Origin: UBA8941 sp963780545
Lineage (GTDB): Archaea; Thermoproteota; Bathyarchaeia; TCS64
Assembly: GCA_963780545.1 (NCBI GenBank)
Contig: CAWACK010000016.1
Span: 62,001 to 126,000, forward strand
Direction: 5' to 3'
DNA length: 64,000 nucleotides
Shown here: positions 26,224 to 35,508 of the stretch, one piece after another
How positions within the stretch are numbered: position 1 is the first letter of the stretch
Layout of the letters: each line of letters begins with the position of its first letter
Program-made: the position numbers and the translations under genes
Notes under the pieces: model-generated
Told to the model about the DNA's origin: nothing
Database searches by the model: none
The model's input: only the letters and a program-made list of their open reading frames with translations

Positions 26224-26688
26224 ATGATCGATGATGAGACCCAAAGGAACCGCATCGTAAGAATAATTGCAGCGACGAGGTTTCCGTTTGTTGATCAAGA
26301 GGACTGGGGGGAAGGATACGTCACTATCGTTAACGACGAAGTGAAGCGGAGGGGAATTGACACAGAGGATGCTGTCGTCTACCCCAGCATAGTGATCGCA
26401 AAAAGAGATGGCAGAATTCAGGAGATAGCCGACGTAGCGTTGGCTAAGGAAGTGAAGCCCGTCTCTGTGAAGAAGTGGACCCTATTCTCGGAGAAGGCGG
26501 GTTTCGGTGAGAAAACGAAGAAGTTCTTTCTCTACGTGCCTCCCGGAAGCGAGGAGAAGGCGCAGAAGCTGCTCGAAGATAACAACGTTTCCTACGCAGG
26601 GCTCAGAGTGTACTGTGTTAATGACGGCATCTTAGCTGTGACACCGATCAAGACTCCGGATAGCCCGTACGATCACCGAAGAACCTAA
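26224..26688 (+). CDS. hypothetical protein, 154 residues
   Basis: I do not recognise this family. The sequence is globular and soluble, with a two-part look: an N-terminal half rich in Ile/Val and acidic residues (RIIAATRFPFVDQEDWGEGY, AVVYPSIVIAKRDGRI) and a C-terminal half with strand-helix alternation (KKFFLYVPPGSEEKAQKLL). It has no signal peptide, membrane segment or Cys cluster. A T-run follows the stop, so it is likely a single-gene unit. Confidence 0.7.
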   Translation: MIDDETQRNRIVRIIAATRFPFVDQEDWGEGYVTIVNDEVKRRGIDTEDAVVYPSIVIAKRDGRIQEIADVALAKEVKPVSVKKWTLFSEKAGFGEKTKKFFLYVPPGSEEKAQKLLEDNNVSYAGLRVYCVNDGILAVTPIKTPDSPYDHRRT

Positions 26689-26701
26689 CCCTCGTTTTAG
26701 A

Positions 26702-26720
26702 ATCGATTTTTTTTATCGAT
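26702..26720 (+). terminator. T-run within an ATCGAT inverted repeat
   Basis: ATCGAT, a run of T residues, then ATCGAT, starting 14 bases after the stop of the 154-residue gene. Poly-T tracts terminate archaeal transcription; the flanking inverted repeat may strengthen it. Confidence 0.5.
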
Positions 26721-26770
26721 GAATCGGAGTTGGAAATAGGCATTATATCCTCGTGAGTTGACATTCTATC

Positions 26771-27973
26771 GTGTTTAAACTCATAGTTGGTGGGGAAGTA
26801 TTTGCCCCCCAGAGACTCGGAAAAGTAGACATATTAATTGCGAACGAAAGGGTTGCGGCTATTGGCCCTAACCTTGAACAGCCTGGAAAGTACCCGTGCG
26901 AGGTTGTTGATGCCACTGGTAAGGTAGTCTACCCCGGCTTCGTTGACGGACATATCCACTTCACAGGCGCGAACGACGGCCAAGGTCCCGTGGGTCACAC
27001 CTACGACGTCTTATGGCAGGACATCGTGGAGAGTGGAGTCACCACAGCAGTCGGTACGCTAGGTGAAGACATGGGGGTCCGTAACCTTGAGGGGCTCTAC
27101 TGGAAAGCGATTGAGCTCGAATTGATGGGGCTGACTACTTACATCTACACAGGGTGCTTCCACATCCCTCCGCCGACAATCACAGGCAGCGTGAGGAGAG
27201 ACATCATCCTCCTCGAAAAGGTGAGGGGGTTGAAGACTGCCATATCAGATGCTACCACAAGTCATCACACTTGGAGGGATTTAGCCGAGCTAGTAAGCGA
27301 GGTTAACATCGGTGCCGAGACGGTTCGGAAAGTGGCTGTGACTCATGTGCACGTGGGTAGGAGACCTGGCAGGATGGATATGTTGTTTGAGCTCATGGAG
27401 AATACGGGTCTCGATCCGAGGCGGGTAGTTCCAACCCACGTCAACAGAATACAGCCAGACGTCGTCGAGCAGGGTATAGAATATGTGAAGATGGGTGGAG
27501 TGGTTGACCTCACGACCCAAATGAGAAGGGAGGAGGGAACACTAACGGGGATCAAGACGGAGTATGCGGTGAAGAGGATGCTTGATTCCGGATGCCCGAT
27601 TGAGGGAATAACAATAAGCAGCGACGCTAACTGCCCCATGAAGATCAGGGATGGGAAGGGTAATCAGATCGGGCTATATGTTGCCCTAGTCGACTTCAAC
27701 AGGAGAGAAATCAGAGATATCGTGAAGAATAAGGTCGCCCCGTTTGAGGAGGCGTTAAAGATGGTCACAACTAACCCCGCCAATGTACTCGGGATTGGTG
27801 ACAGAAAGGGACGGATCGAGGTTGGGTACGACGCTGACATCGTCATCGCTGACTCACCCGAGAAACTAAGGGTTGAGAACGTCTACTCAAAGGGGAAGCC
27901 TCTGGTTGAGGGAGGTAAGTCGCTGTTTCAGGGGCATTACTGGATTGACCCGTATTACGAGCAGTATCGATGA
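26771..27973 (+). CDS. isoaspartyl dipeptidase-like amidohydrolase (IadA, M38)
   Basis: A 400-residue binuclear-metal amidohydrolase with a GTG start. The metal ligands can be read in order: HxH in GFVDGHIHF, the carboxylated Lys in GLKTAISDATTSHH, THVHVGRRPGRMDML, PTHVNR, and the final Asp in ISSDANC. These match isoaspartyl dipeptidase, which splits beta-aspartyl dipeptides from damaged proteins. A hydantoinase-type substrate is the main alternative. A TATA-like CATTATATCC lies about 30 bases upstream. Confidence 0.85.
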   Translation: MFKLIVGGEVFAPQRLGKVDILIANERVAAIGPNLEQPGKYPCEVVDATGKVVYPGFVDGHIHFTGANDGQGPVGHTYDVLWQDIVESGVTTAVGTLGEDMGVRNLEGLYWKAIELELMGLTTYIYTGCFHIPPPTITGSVRRDIILLEKVRGLKTAISDATTSHHTWRDLAELVSEVNIGAETVRKVAVTHVHVGRRPGRMDMLFELMENTGLDPRRVVPTHVNRIQPDVVEQGIEYVKMGGVVDLTTQMRREEGTLTGIKTEYAVKRMLDSGCPIEGITISSDANCPMKIRDGKGNQIGLYVALVDFNRREIRDIVKNKVAPFEEALKMVTTNPANVLGIGDRKGRIEVGYDADIVIADSPEKLRVENVYSKGKPLVEGGKSLFQGHYWIDPYYEQYR

Positions 27974-28108
27974 TTGCACTTCTTGGGCACAAGTGGCTGA
28001 GTTAACCCTGTCTCAGCTTATCTCTTCTAGCCGCGACAAGCCGGAAGTCATTTTCTTAAGTATCATCCTTCACGAAAGCGTTTTACCATCAAGGGTCTCC
28101 GCTTCTTC

Positions 28109-29185
28109 ATGTCACAGAGTAACAGCAAAGAGAACATCAAGGAGCTTACGGAGATTTACAACAGGCTTCACCCCCAGATTCTGAGCGACTTTGAGGAGGA
28201 GATGCCTAGCTACTGGGGCAGCAGTTGGAAAGCGAACACAACCATAGGCAAACTGCGGACGGTTCTCGTTCACAGGCCGGGCAAGGAGTTCCTCACGGTA
28301 GGGCAGAAGACCCCCTGGCCTCCCCATGAGAGCAGTCTAGCGGCGTGGAGGATGACCTTCAAACCGAACCTAGATGAGTTGGTTGAGCACCACGAGAACC
28401 TTGTCAGGGCATATAGGGACGAGGGAATTCGAGTCGTCGTCAAGAAGCCGGACATCTTCGACCCGCCATACCACGTGAAGAGCATATACACCGATGATGT
28501 CTGCCACCCAGCCGTCTACGGCCAGGTGATTCTCAGAATGTATGACTGGATTCGAAAAGGGGAGGAGATACCCACTTACCAGACACTAGCTGAGATAGGA
28601 TGTCCCGTTGTAGGTATGATCATGGGAGATGGAATGATGGAGGGCGGCAGCTGCGGGTGGCTTGACGAGAAGCACCTCTTCATCGAGGTACATTTCCCCC
28701 GCGGGAACACTACCGAGTCGAAAGTGGCTCGGGCTAACGAGTTCGGTCAGGAGCAATTCGCCCACATAGTGAAGCTTCAGGACCCTGAGGTCGATGTGAA
28801 GTTGGGTCCCGGCTATGGGACTAGTAAGGGAACAATCGACTACGCGATGATTGACCGCCACACGAGCATCGGCGACCCAAGCTGGTTCGATGCACACCTC
28901 GTTGAATGGATGAAGAATGAGATGAATTGGCGATTCATCACGCCCCCTGACGACCTTGTGTACACTGACACGCATGGGGCGAGGATAGGGCCTAATACCG
29001 GCATCGTTCTTGAGCCTATGAAGATCATGGTCCCGACGGGGAACCCGAGAAACACGAAGTGGCTCGAATCGATTGGGGTCGAGGTTGTTGAAGTAGAGTG
29101 TAGCAGCCTTGTTAGGCCACGGAATAGTGGAAGCATCCACTGCACATGTGGGAGTCTAGAAAGAGACTCTGAGCCATGCGATTAG
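28109..29185 (+). CDS. guanidino-group modifying enzyme (arginine deiminase/amidinotransferase superfamily)
   Basis: A 358-residue member of the superfamily that includes arginine deiminase, DDAH and glycine amidinotransferase, with a beta/alpha propeller fold. LRTVLVHRPGKEFL is the usual first strand, MMEGGSCGWLDE corresponds to the EGGD-like substrate loop, and SIHCTCGSL near the C-terminus holds the catalytic Cys. The specific substrate is not clear. It is flanked by two amidohydrolases, which suggests a pathway dismantling a guanidino or amide compound. Confidence 0.8.
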   Translation: MSQSNSKENIKELTEIYNRLHPQILSDFEEEMPSYWGSSWKANTTIGKLRTVLVHRPGKEFLTVGQKTPWPPHESSLAAWRMTFKPNLDELVEHHENLVRAYRDEGIRVVVKKPDIFDPPYHVKSIYTDDVCHPAVYGQVILRMYDWIRKGEEIPTYQTLAEIGCPVVGMIMGDGMMEGGSCGWLDEKHLFIEVHFPRGNTTESKVARANEFGQEQFAHIVKLQDPEVDVKLGPGYGTSKGTIDYAMIDRHTSIGDPSWFDAHLVEWMKNEMNWRFITPPDDLVYTDTHGARIGPNTGIVLEPMKIMVPTGNPRNTKWLESIGVEVVEVECSSLVRPRNSGSIHCTCGSLERDSEPCD

Positions 29186-29286
29186 GCATCCGCTAAGAAT
29201 GAAATCAATCTGTATTTTGCACAAACCCATATCACAATAAGTTCTTTAATCGAGACGTTCGTCAATTCCCTCGTCGAGCTGATCCC

Positions 29287-30234
29287 ATGGAACTATACGG
29301 ATTAAAAATCCTTGATTTCCACGCCCACTTCCCTGTACAGCGACTCGAATCGCGGGCTGGCTATACTCAGTCCATAATCCAAAGATACGGTGAGGCTAAG
29401 GCGAAGATAATCATGGAGAATTCAGCTAGGTATAGAGATGAGTGGAGGAAGAAGTGGGGCTTTGACGCCCCCGAGACTATTATACACTCGGATGAGGAGC
29501 AGGCACAACGATGGATCGATGACATGGACTCCAAAGGGCTGAGTAGAGTCAACTTCGTTATGGGGGGAGGCAACGATAACCTCTCCGAGATCGTGAAGAT
29601 GCACCCAGAAAGATTCACTGGCTTCGCCCACCACGACCTCTTCTCAGAAGGAGCCGCTATGGAGTTAGAGAGGAGCGTCAAGACTTTAGGGCTGAGGGGC
29701 TACAAACTCATCGCCTCCGGCTTAACGCGACCCATTGATGACAAGGAAGCTTACCCGGTGTGGGAGATGGCTGATAAGCTAGAGATCCCTATCCTAATAC
29801 ACTTCGGAGTCCTTGGTGGCGGGGGTGGACCAGCAAGGTATCTACACAACCTCGACCCCTTGAACCTCTGGGAAGTTGCAGCGAGCTTTCCAACCCTCAA
29901 CTTTGTCATCCCCCACTTTGGCGCTTGTTACATCAGAGAGCTCCTTCAGCTCTGCTGGGCGTGCCCCAATGTATCCATAGATACCTCAGGGAGCAACCAG
30001 TGGATGGCTTGGATGCCTTACAAGCTTACTCTCCGTGACCTATTCTTGAAGTGCCTTGAGACCGTTGGGCCAGATCGAATAATCTTTGGCACAGACTCCA
30101 GCTATTTCCCACGGGGATTCAGCATCGACTACCTACGCGAGCAGCTTCGGGAGGTCCGCGCCATAGGCATCGGTGAGGATGAGGTCAGGAAGATATTTTA
30201 CGGAAACGCCGCGAGGCTACTCAAACTTAATTGA
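29287..30234 (+). CDS. amidohydrolase_2 family TIM-barrel metal hydrolase/decarboxylase
   Basis: A 315-residue protein of the ACMSD/amidohydrolase-2 group. The N-terminal ILDFHAHFP gives the HxH metal ligands. Further His are in GFAHHDLF, ILIHFGVLG and VIPHFGACY, and FGTDSSYFPRGF provides the conserved Asp. Members hydrolyse or decarboxylate aromatic and lactone-type acids. The substrate is unknown. It follows the guanidino enzyme by about 100 bases on the same strand and precedes a Rieske protein. Confidence 0.85.
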   Translation: MELYGLKILDFHAHFPVQRLESRAGYTQSIIQRYGEAKAKIIMENSARYRDEWRKKWGFDAPETIIHSDEEQAQRWIDDMDSKGLSRVNFVMGGGNDNLSEIVKMHPERFTGFAHHDLFSEGAAMELERSVKTLGLRGYKLIASGLTRPIDDKEAYPVWEMADKLEIPILIHFGVLGGGGGPARYLHNLDPLNLWEVAASFPTLNFVIPHFGACYIRELLQLCWACPNVSIDTSGSNQWMAWMPYKLTLRDLFLKCLETVGPDRIIFGTDSSYFPRGFSIDYLREQLREVRAIGIGEDEVRKIFYGNAARLLKLN

Positions 30235-30330
30235 GTTTGATATGAAAAATTTTTTATGCGCTTAAGATAATTCTCGCGCTCACTGAATAGGGTTTATACC
30301 AATCGATCCTTTTAGAACTATTTGATTATT

Positions 30331-30690
30331 ATGGGTAGTCCTGAGTCATCCTTCACGAGAGTCGCTGAAACCTCCGAAATTCCAACAGGAAAGATGAAGA
30401 TGGTGAAGATTAGGGATGAAGAGATCCTGATCATTAATTTAGATAATGTTTTCTATGCTATCGCTAACCGCTGCTCACATAGAGGTGGAGATCTCTCCAA
30501 GGGATCTTTGGAGGGTAAAATTCTTACGTGCCCCGTTCACGGCTCAAGGTTTGACGTTACAAGTGGGAAAAACGTCTTGGGGCCAAAACTCTTTATGTTT
30601 AGGGGCAACACGAGTGGTTTGAAAACTTACGAATTAAAGGTAGATGGAAACAACATCCTAGTTTACCAACGAAGTTCATGGGGAGTATAA
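30331..30690 (+). CDS. Rieske [2Fe-2S] ferredoxin
   Basis: 119 residues from the ATG at 30331; a TTG at 30322 would add three. The cluster ligands are Cys48/His50 (RCSHRGGDLS) and Cys67/His70 (TCPVHGSRFDV), the standard CxH...CxxH pair. It has no membrane segment, so it is a soluble electron carrier of the type that feeds dioxygenases or acts in nitrite-reductase-like small subunits. The neighbouring amidohydrolase does not need electrons, so its partner is unknown. Confidence 0.9.
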   Translation: MGSPESSFTRVAETSEIPTGKMKMVKIRDEEILIINLDNVFYAIANRCSHRGGDLSKGSLEGKILTCPVHGSRFDVTSGKNVLGPKLFMFRGNTSGLKTYELKVDGNNILVYQRSSWGV

Positions 30691-30911
30691 AATTATTTAA
30701 AAAAATTAATGAGAAGTGAGGGAAGGAAATAAGAATTTTTAGAAAAGAAGCTTCCTTTCTCCATATTTCACGCCTTCTATTTGCGTGCGCACATGAATAC
30801 GGAGCCTATAGAATACAGGCGAATTGCATTTATGAGAAAAATCACGGATCCTTTCAGTTATTTAGATTAATTAAATCCTCCCGCTAACGCGATTATTTTA
30901 AATTGGTCTAA
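30691..30911. other. AT-rich spacer between Rieske gene and MFS gene
   Basis: The two flanking genes converge here. The segment is A+T-rich with several A/T runs and no ORF or repeat that I can support. It probably holds both transcript ends. Confidence 0.4.
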
Positions 30912-32084
30912 TTATTGTGAAGAGTCGACGTTTCTCTCACTTTTCGCTAGCATCCAAGCTAATGGAAGCATAGTTAGTGCAAGAACCGCGAGAAGCCGAT
31001 ATAGAATAGCTGGACTGTAGTTTTCAGCTATCGCCCCCCCAATAGCTGGACCAAGCAACATCCCTAATCCATAGATGCCCTCATGCATTCCCATGGCGGA
31101 GCCAAGGGCGGATCTGTCACAGTTTGCAGCAATATAGTTCATCATTAAGGGAGTCATGATGCCTGAGGCAAGGCCGTACATCGCAAGTGAGATAGCATAG
31201 CCCACAACAGATCCTGCAAATGAGAAGATTAACATTCCACTGAACAACAGCAAAGAGGAAATGATGATGGATTTTTTTACACCTAACGTGACGAATCTCT
31301 TAGAGTTTAGGAAGCCGATCCCTCTAACTCCGTTGGTCATCGTTATTAGGAAACCTACGAGGGCGGATGCCAGACCGATATTTTTTAGATAACCGGGCAC
31401 GATGGCCATGTATATCCCTAAGATTGTTGAGAAAGGAAGTAAAACTGCATAGGCAAGCATTAGGGGCCTTAGAGGTGCCAGGTTAAACCCCATAGATCCA
31501 GTTTTGTTCCTTAGCTTGATGGATGGCCTAATTCTGAAATATACTATGGTTACGCTGATTATTATGAGGGCTGATAAAGAGACGAACAGCGTCAGCCAGC
31601 CGAAAGCGTCGGAGATTAGTCCACCAATATATGGTCCAACTATGAAGCCGAGAATCCACGAGATGTTATAATTACTCATCGACTGGCTTAGGCGTTCGGG
31701 GGGAGATATGTCTGCAGTCATGGTTTCGGCTGACACCCAGAACGATGCGGACACTAATCCCGCGAGTGCGCTCCAAGCGATGAGTAGGGCAACCTGCCTC
31801 ATAGCACCGAAGAGAACGACTACTAATGCCCCAACAACCATGAAGCCGAGGTATATCTTCACCCTCTCGAACCTGTCGAGCAGGTAACCCAAGGTTAATG
31901 TGGCGACCATATAGATGAGATTCCGTGAAAGTCCTATGAGGCCTAGGTCGACGTAGTTGGCTCCCAAAATAGATGCATATACGGGGAGAAGGAAGGTTAC
32001 TGTGCCGAGCCCCGTCGCGGTGAGAAATACAGTCAGGTTTAGGGTTCGCAGGAGTTTTATCTTGTCATCATCGGTCAAAGCCAT
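30912..32084 (-). CDS. major facilitator superfamily transporter
   Basis: A 390-residue carrier with about 12 hydrophobic helices. The loop 2-3 signature appears as LGYLLDRFERVKIYLG (GxLxDRxxRR-type). A central charged loop (RPSIKLRNKTGSMGF) divides two six-helix halves. The sequence resembles multidrug/sugar effluxers in general, and the substrate cannot be read from it. It starts close to and upstream of the surface propeller gene in the same direction order (propeller first), so they may be co-transcribed. Confidence 0.88.
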   Translation of the reverse strand: MALTDDDKIKLLRTLNLTVFLTATGLGTVTFLLPVYASILGANYVDLGLIGLSRNLIYMVATLTLGYLLDRFERVKIYLGFMVVGALVVVLFGAMRQVALLIAWSALAGLVSASFWVSAETMTADISPPERLSQSMSNYNISWILGFIVGPYIGGLISDAFGWLTLFVSLSALIIISVTIVYFRIRPSIKLRNKTGSMGFNLAPLRPLMLAYAVLLPFSTILGIYMAIVPGYLKNIGLASALVGFLITMTNGVRGIGFLNSKRFVTLGVKKSIIISSLLLFSGMLIFSFAGSVVGYAISLAMYGLASGIMTPLMMNYIAANCDRSALGSAMGMHEGIYGLGMLLGPAIGGAIAENYSPAILYRLLAVLALTMLPLAWMLAKSERNVDSSQ

Positions 32085-32146
32085 AGGTTACATGGTAATT
32101 GATTCGGGTATAAGCTCTAGGGGACGGTATTTCCGATGCAATTATA

Positions 32147-33463
32147 TTACAAACTTGGCGCGTGCGATTGGTTTGGGGGAATGCGCTTATGTTCTAATAT
32201 TCTGATAATGAGCGCTGTCAATGCTGTGATACCAACTGCAGCGGCTGCTGCAGCCGCCCATGAAGCACTTAGACTTGTTACCTTGTTAACTGATGAGTAT
32301 TTCAGGAGGAATGCCTGCGAGTCGTTGCCTTCGCTGTACGTTATGCCAGAAACATAGATGTCATTCCCGTCTGTAGCCACTGAGCGGGCCGACTCCGCCT
32401 CTCTGCCGCCCCAGGTCACATTCCAAATGGATGTCCCATCTGCTGAGAATTTGACAACCAGGACGTCGTTGCTGAAGCCTGTTTTGTATATATATCCGAC
32501 TATGTAGATGTAGTCGCTGTTTTTGGCGACTCCCCATACATATTTATCCTCCGAGTTCCCCCAAGTGACGTTGAACCTGAGACTGCCTGAGGGATCATAA
32601 TCCCGTAGGACCGCGCTAGATTTTCCAGACTGATCCATTGTGGTTCCAGCCTGGTAGATGTCTCCTCCGTTGACCGATATGGACCAGCAGTCGTTTACTG
32701 GGTTACTCCCCCACTCGCGGCTCCAGAGGATGTTGCCAGCATCATCAAACTTCGTTAGAAACATCTTAGAGCGCCACAGGTTATTCTCGATGGATTCATT
32801 TGTGCCATCAACATAGACGCCGTTACCGACACCCACGCCGAGTGCGTTAACCCCCTCTACACCGAAGGTCCTGTTCCAGGTTAGTTCCCCCGACTGATCG
32901 TACTTTAGCAAGAATGACTTCTTCGTAGTGTCATTTCCCCTGATGTAGCCTGTCACATATACTGCTCCCTCCTTATCGATTGCTATGGCCCTACCCAATG
33001 CGTCATTTACGCCTCCCCAAATTTTTGCCCACACAAGGTTTCCTTCGAAGTCATACTTGAGGAGGGCGACGTTTGCGTTGGTGTTTTCGCCAGTATAAGT
33101 ATAGCCTGCTACATAGACTCCTTCAGCGTCCGCGGCCGTGGCAAAGCACCCATTGTAGGATGGGCCTCCCCAGGTTCTATTCCAATCGAGCTCCCCGTCT
33201 CCGCTGTACTTCAATAGAAATATATTTGAGAGGCTGCCGGGGGAGCTCGTTGTTCTTCCAGCGACGTAGATGGCTCCACCGTACATGGCCACTGCATTGG
33301 CGCTTTCGTAATATTTTCCACCCCATGTTGCGGCCCAGTCTAGGTGAGTTGAATAGGGTTCATTCTCCGCTGCTCTCCACTCTGCTTGATTGATGTATAT
33401 TAGGCCGCCCTCCGCCAACAACACTAGCGTGATGGCTAAGAGGACTCGTCTTGAGATATTCAT
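32147..33463 (-). CDS. surface-anchored SBBP-type beta-propeller protein
   Basis: 438 residues. An N-terminal signal segment (about 6-23, VLLAITLVLLAEGGLIYI) and a C-terminal membrane helix (about 405-425) frame an extracellular domain of about seven repeats of ~52 residues. Each repeat follows the pattern LLKYDxxGxLxWNxTWGG then GxxxxxDxxGxIYVAGYT. This is the SBBP/beta-propeller repeat found in S-layer-linked proteins. Several NxT sites would allow N-glycosylation. It likely binds ligands or other surface proteins. Confidence 0.82.
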   Translation of the reverse strand: MNISRRVLLAITLVLLAEGGLIYINQAEWRAAENEPYSTHLDWAATWGGKYYESANAVAMYGGAIYVAGRTTSSPGSLSNIFLLKYSGDGELDWNRTWGGPSYNGCFATAADAEGVYVAGYTYTGENTNANVALLKYDFEGNLVWAKIWGGVNDALGRAIAIDKEGAVYVTGYIRGNDTTKKSFLLKYDQSGELTWNRTFGVEGVNALGVGVGNGVYVDGTNESIENNLWRSKMFLTKFDDAGNILWSREWGSNPVNDCWSISVNGGDIYQAGTTMDQSGKSSAVLRDYDPSGSLRFNVTWGNSEDKYVWGVAKNSDYIYIVGYIYKTGFSNDVLVVKFSADGTSIWNVTWGGREAESARSVATDGNDIYVSGITYSEGNDSQAFLLKYSSVNKVTSLSASWAAAAAAAVGITALTALIIRILEHKRIPPNQSHAPSL

Positions 33464-33623
33464 CTAATTTCTCGCCTTTTGAGCCCCCATTATCTGAGGG
33501 TTCGATGACGCTCTTCTATTTTATGTTAAACCTTTTTCTTTGCATCTTAGTAAGCCAGGATAAGAGCTTGAATCGATCAGTTTGTGTATGAGTCCCGACA
33601 TCTTCCACGCTTACGTACGTTCT

Positions 33624-34625
33624 CTATCGCTGCGCGAGCGAAGGGTATGTTTTTTCGATGCTCTCCGCGAGACCTCTCATGTAACCTAGGGCGTATACTT
33701 TGCCCAGCAGGTAGTAGCCCGGTTTACCCTCCTCGTATAATTCGTCTCCCTCCATCTTGGGGGCATGATCAGGTCTGATAGGGCCCTCGAATCCGGCTTC
33801 ATAGTAGGCCTTCATGGCTTCGAGCATGTCCGTTGGTCCTTCACCGTGGAAGCTTTCTTGAAATCTAGGCACACTTCCAAGGACATCCCTAAAGTGGGCG
33901 AAGAAGATTTTGCCCATTCTCCCGAAGTGGCGGATCGTCGCAGGTATGTCTACCCCCATTTCGGAGAAGCAGCCTTGGCAGAAAAGTAGCCCGATATTTT
34001 TGCTGGGATAAATTTCAAGCATACGGTCGAAGGCCTCAACACTTCTCAGGATCCTAGCGAAGCCCAGTATCGGCGAGATTGGTGGATCATCCGGGTGAAG
34101 AGCAACTCTGACATCCGCCTCCTCAGCTGTGGGCAAGACGCCCTCTAGGAAATACCTGAGGTTATCCCAGGTCTGTTCTTCACCTACCACACCATACTTT
34201 GTAGGTGGAAGGTCTTTGACTAGCTCGAAGTCGAAGACCCTTGACTCCGCTCCGCCTCTGGTTCGTGATTCGGATGTGGTCATGATCTCCTCCCAGCCTG
34301 GTGGCATGTGTTGAGGTTTTATGGTTCTGATTCCAGCTCTGCCCAGGTTCTCCAGAGACTTGCAGAAGTTCTCCAGCTGCTCATTTCTGCCCGGTAGCCC
34401 CAACATTATCTTATCGATCTTCGGCCCATCTTCTAGTACATCTAGCCTTAGACCAAAATTCTCGACTCGCCTCTTCATTTCAACTAGATCCTGATATCCC
34501 CAGACCTCACCTTTGTTTGATGGTCCGTGACCTATTACATCAGTGCAACCAAGCTGCTTTACAAGTCTCAGACTTTTGGTGGAGTAGCAGTCACCAAAGA
34601 TCTCCGCAAACCTCATCTTCACCAT
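33624..34625 (-). CDS. mannonate dehydratase-like enzyme
   Basis: A 333-residue TIM-barrel protein of the UxuA/xylose-isomerase-like group. Metal and substrate motifs are ALHPDDPP (His/Asp), LLFCQGCFSEMG (Cys), FFAHFRDV (His) and PIRPDHAPKM (Asp/His), in UxuA order. UxuA dehydrates D-mannonate to 2-keto-3-deoxygluconate. Given the divergent sequence a related sugar acid is possible, so I give no gene symbol. Its start overlaps the RraA-like gene by 7 bases, and with the nearby MFS carrier it looks like a sugar-acid uptake and breakdown set. Confidence 0.82.
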   Translation of the reverse strand: MVKMRFAEIFGDCYSTKSLRLVKQLGCTDVIGHGPSNKGEVWGYQDLVEMKRRVENFGLRLDVLEDGPKIDKIMLGLPGRNEQLENFCKSLENLGRAGIRTIKPQHMPPGWEEIMTTSESRTRGGAESRVFDFELVKDLPPTKYGVVGEEQTWDNLRYFLEGVLPTAEEADVRVALHPDDPPISPILGFARILRSVEAFDRMLEIYPSKNIGLLFCQGCFSEMGVDIPATIRHFGRMGKIFFAHFRDVLGSVPRFQESFHGEGPTDMLEAMKAYYEAGFEGPIRPDHAPKMEGDELYEEGKPGYYLLGKVYALGYMRGLAESIEKTYPSLAQR

Positions 34626-35458
34626 CCTCTCAGCACCGCCTGATGTCCTTCAACCATTCTTGGAAGTCTTTCTCTATTCGAGGCGTCCAGGACTCGGTCG
34701 ATTTCGCCTGATGAGTATCGACCTTCGCTGAGTCTCAACTTGCCGAATCGGTCACGCATACGTATATCCTCGGACCTCTCGACTACCTCCTTCGCTAGAT
34801 GTGGAGGGATGAAGATTACTCCCGTTGCTGTCCCAAGAACGACGTCTCCAGGCAACACAGTGGCGCTTCCTATACGGATCGGTGTGTTGATGCCAACCAG
34901 CGTCATCTCGTTGATCGCTGTTGGGTGTAATCCTCGGCAGAAAATAGTGACATCTTTCAACTTTGACACGCCTTGATAATCTCGGATTCCTCCATCGATC
35001 ACTGCGCCTGCCTTTGTCTTCGCCATTAAGGATGTCGAGAGGTTGTCGCCGATGAAGGTCCCATCTTTGATCTTGCCATAACAGTCCACAACCATGACGT
35101 CATCTTTTTGTAGCGTGTCAATAACCCACGAGTTCTGGCCACCTATCCTACCCTCTGCTTTACCGATGTTCTCTATGATCTCGTTTAAGTCTGGTCTACT
35201 GGGAACCATCCAAGCCGTGACTGCTCTACCAACGAGGTTTCGTCCGGGATTTGTGCAGATCCAGTTACCCTCAAATTGATTATCGTAGCCTCTCGCGTGT
35301 AACACTCCCCACGCCTCCTCGGTTGTAACTAGCTTCATGCGTTCAATCAGGTCGTCGGGTACCTTCGGTCGACCATCGGAAAATCTTTCGAAAGGGTTCA
35401 GGCGAGTTAATTCAATAATCGACTTTGAGGGGTTTACTATATACATTGAATAATACAC
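34619..35458 (-). CDS. RraA-like aldolase/regulator family protein
   Basis: 279 residues. The RraA fold (formerly annotated as demethylmenaquinone methyltransferase) is seen in VVDCYGKIKDGTFIGDNLST, AVIDGGIRDYQGVSKL (DGGxRD, metal/substrate Arg-Asp) and VLPGDVVLGTATGVIFIPP. In archaea and bacteria, members act as oxaloacetate decarboxylases or HMG-type aldolases rather than RNase E inhibitors. The N-terminal ~60 residues are an extension. Overlap with the mannonate-dehydratase gene suggests it handles the keto acid product. Confidence 0.85.
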   Translation of the reverse strand: MYYSMYIVNPSKSIIELTRLNPFERFSDGRPKVPDDLIERMKLVTTEEAWGVLHARGYDNQFEGNWICTNPGRNLVGRAVTAWMVPSRPDLNEIIENIGKAEGRIGGQNSWVIDTLQKDDVMVVDCYGKIKDGTFIGDNLSTSLMAKTKAGAVIDGGIRDYQGVSKLKDVTIFCRGLHPTAINEMTLVGINTPIRIGSATVLPGDVVLGTATGVIFIPPHLAKEVVERSEDIRMRDRFGKLRLSEGRYSSGEIDRVLDASNRERLPRMVEGHQAVLRGW

Positions 35459-35508
35459 TTAAGCTCCACGTTTAAGAAATCCTTTGGTTTTATTGCGCAA
35501 ACTCAAAG

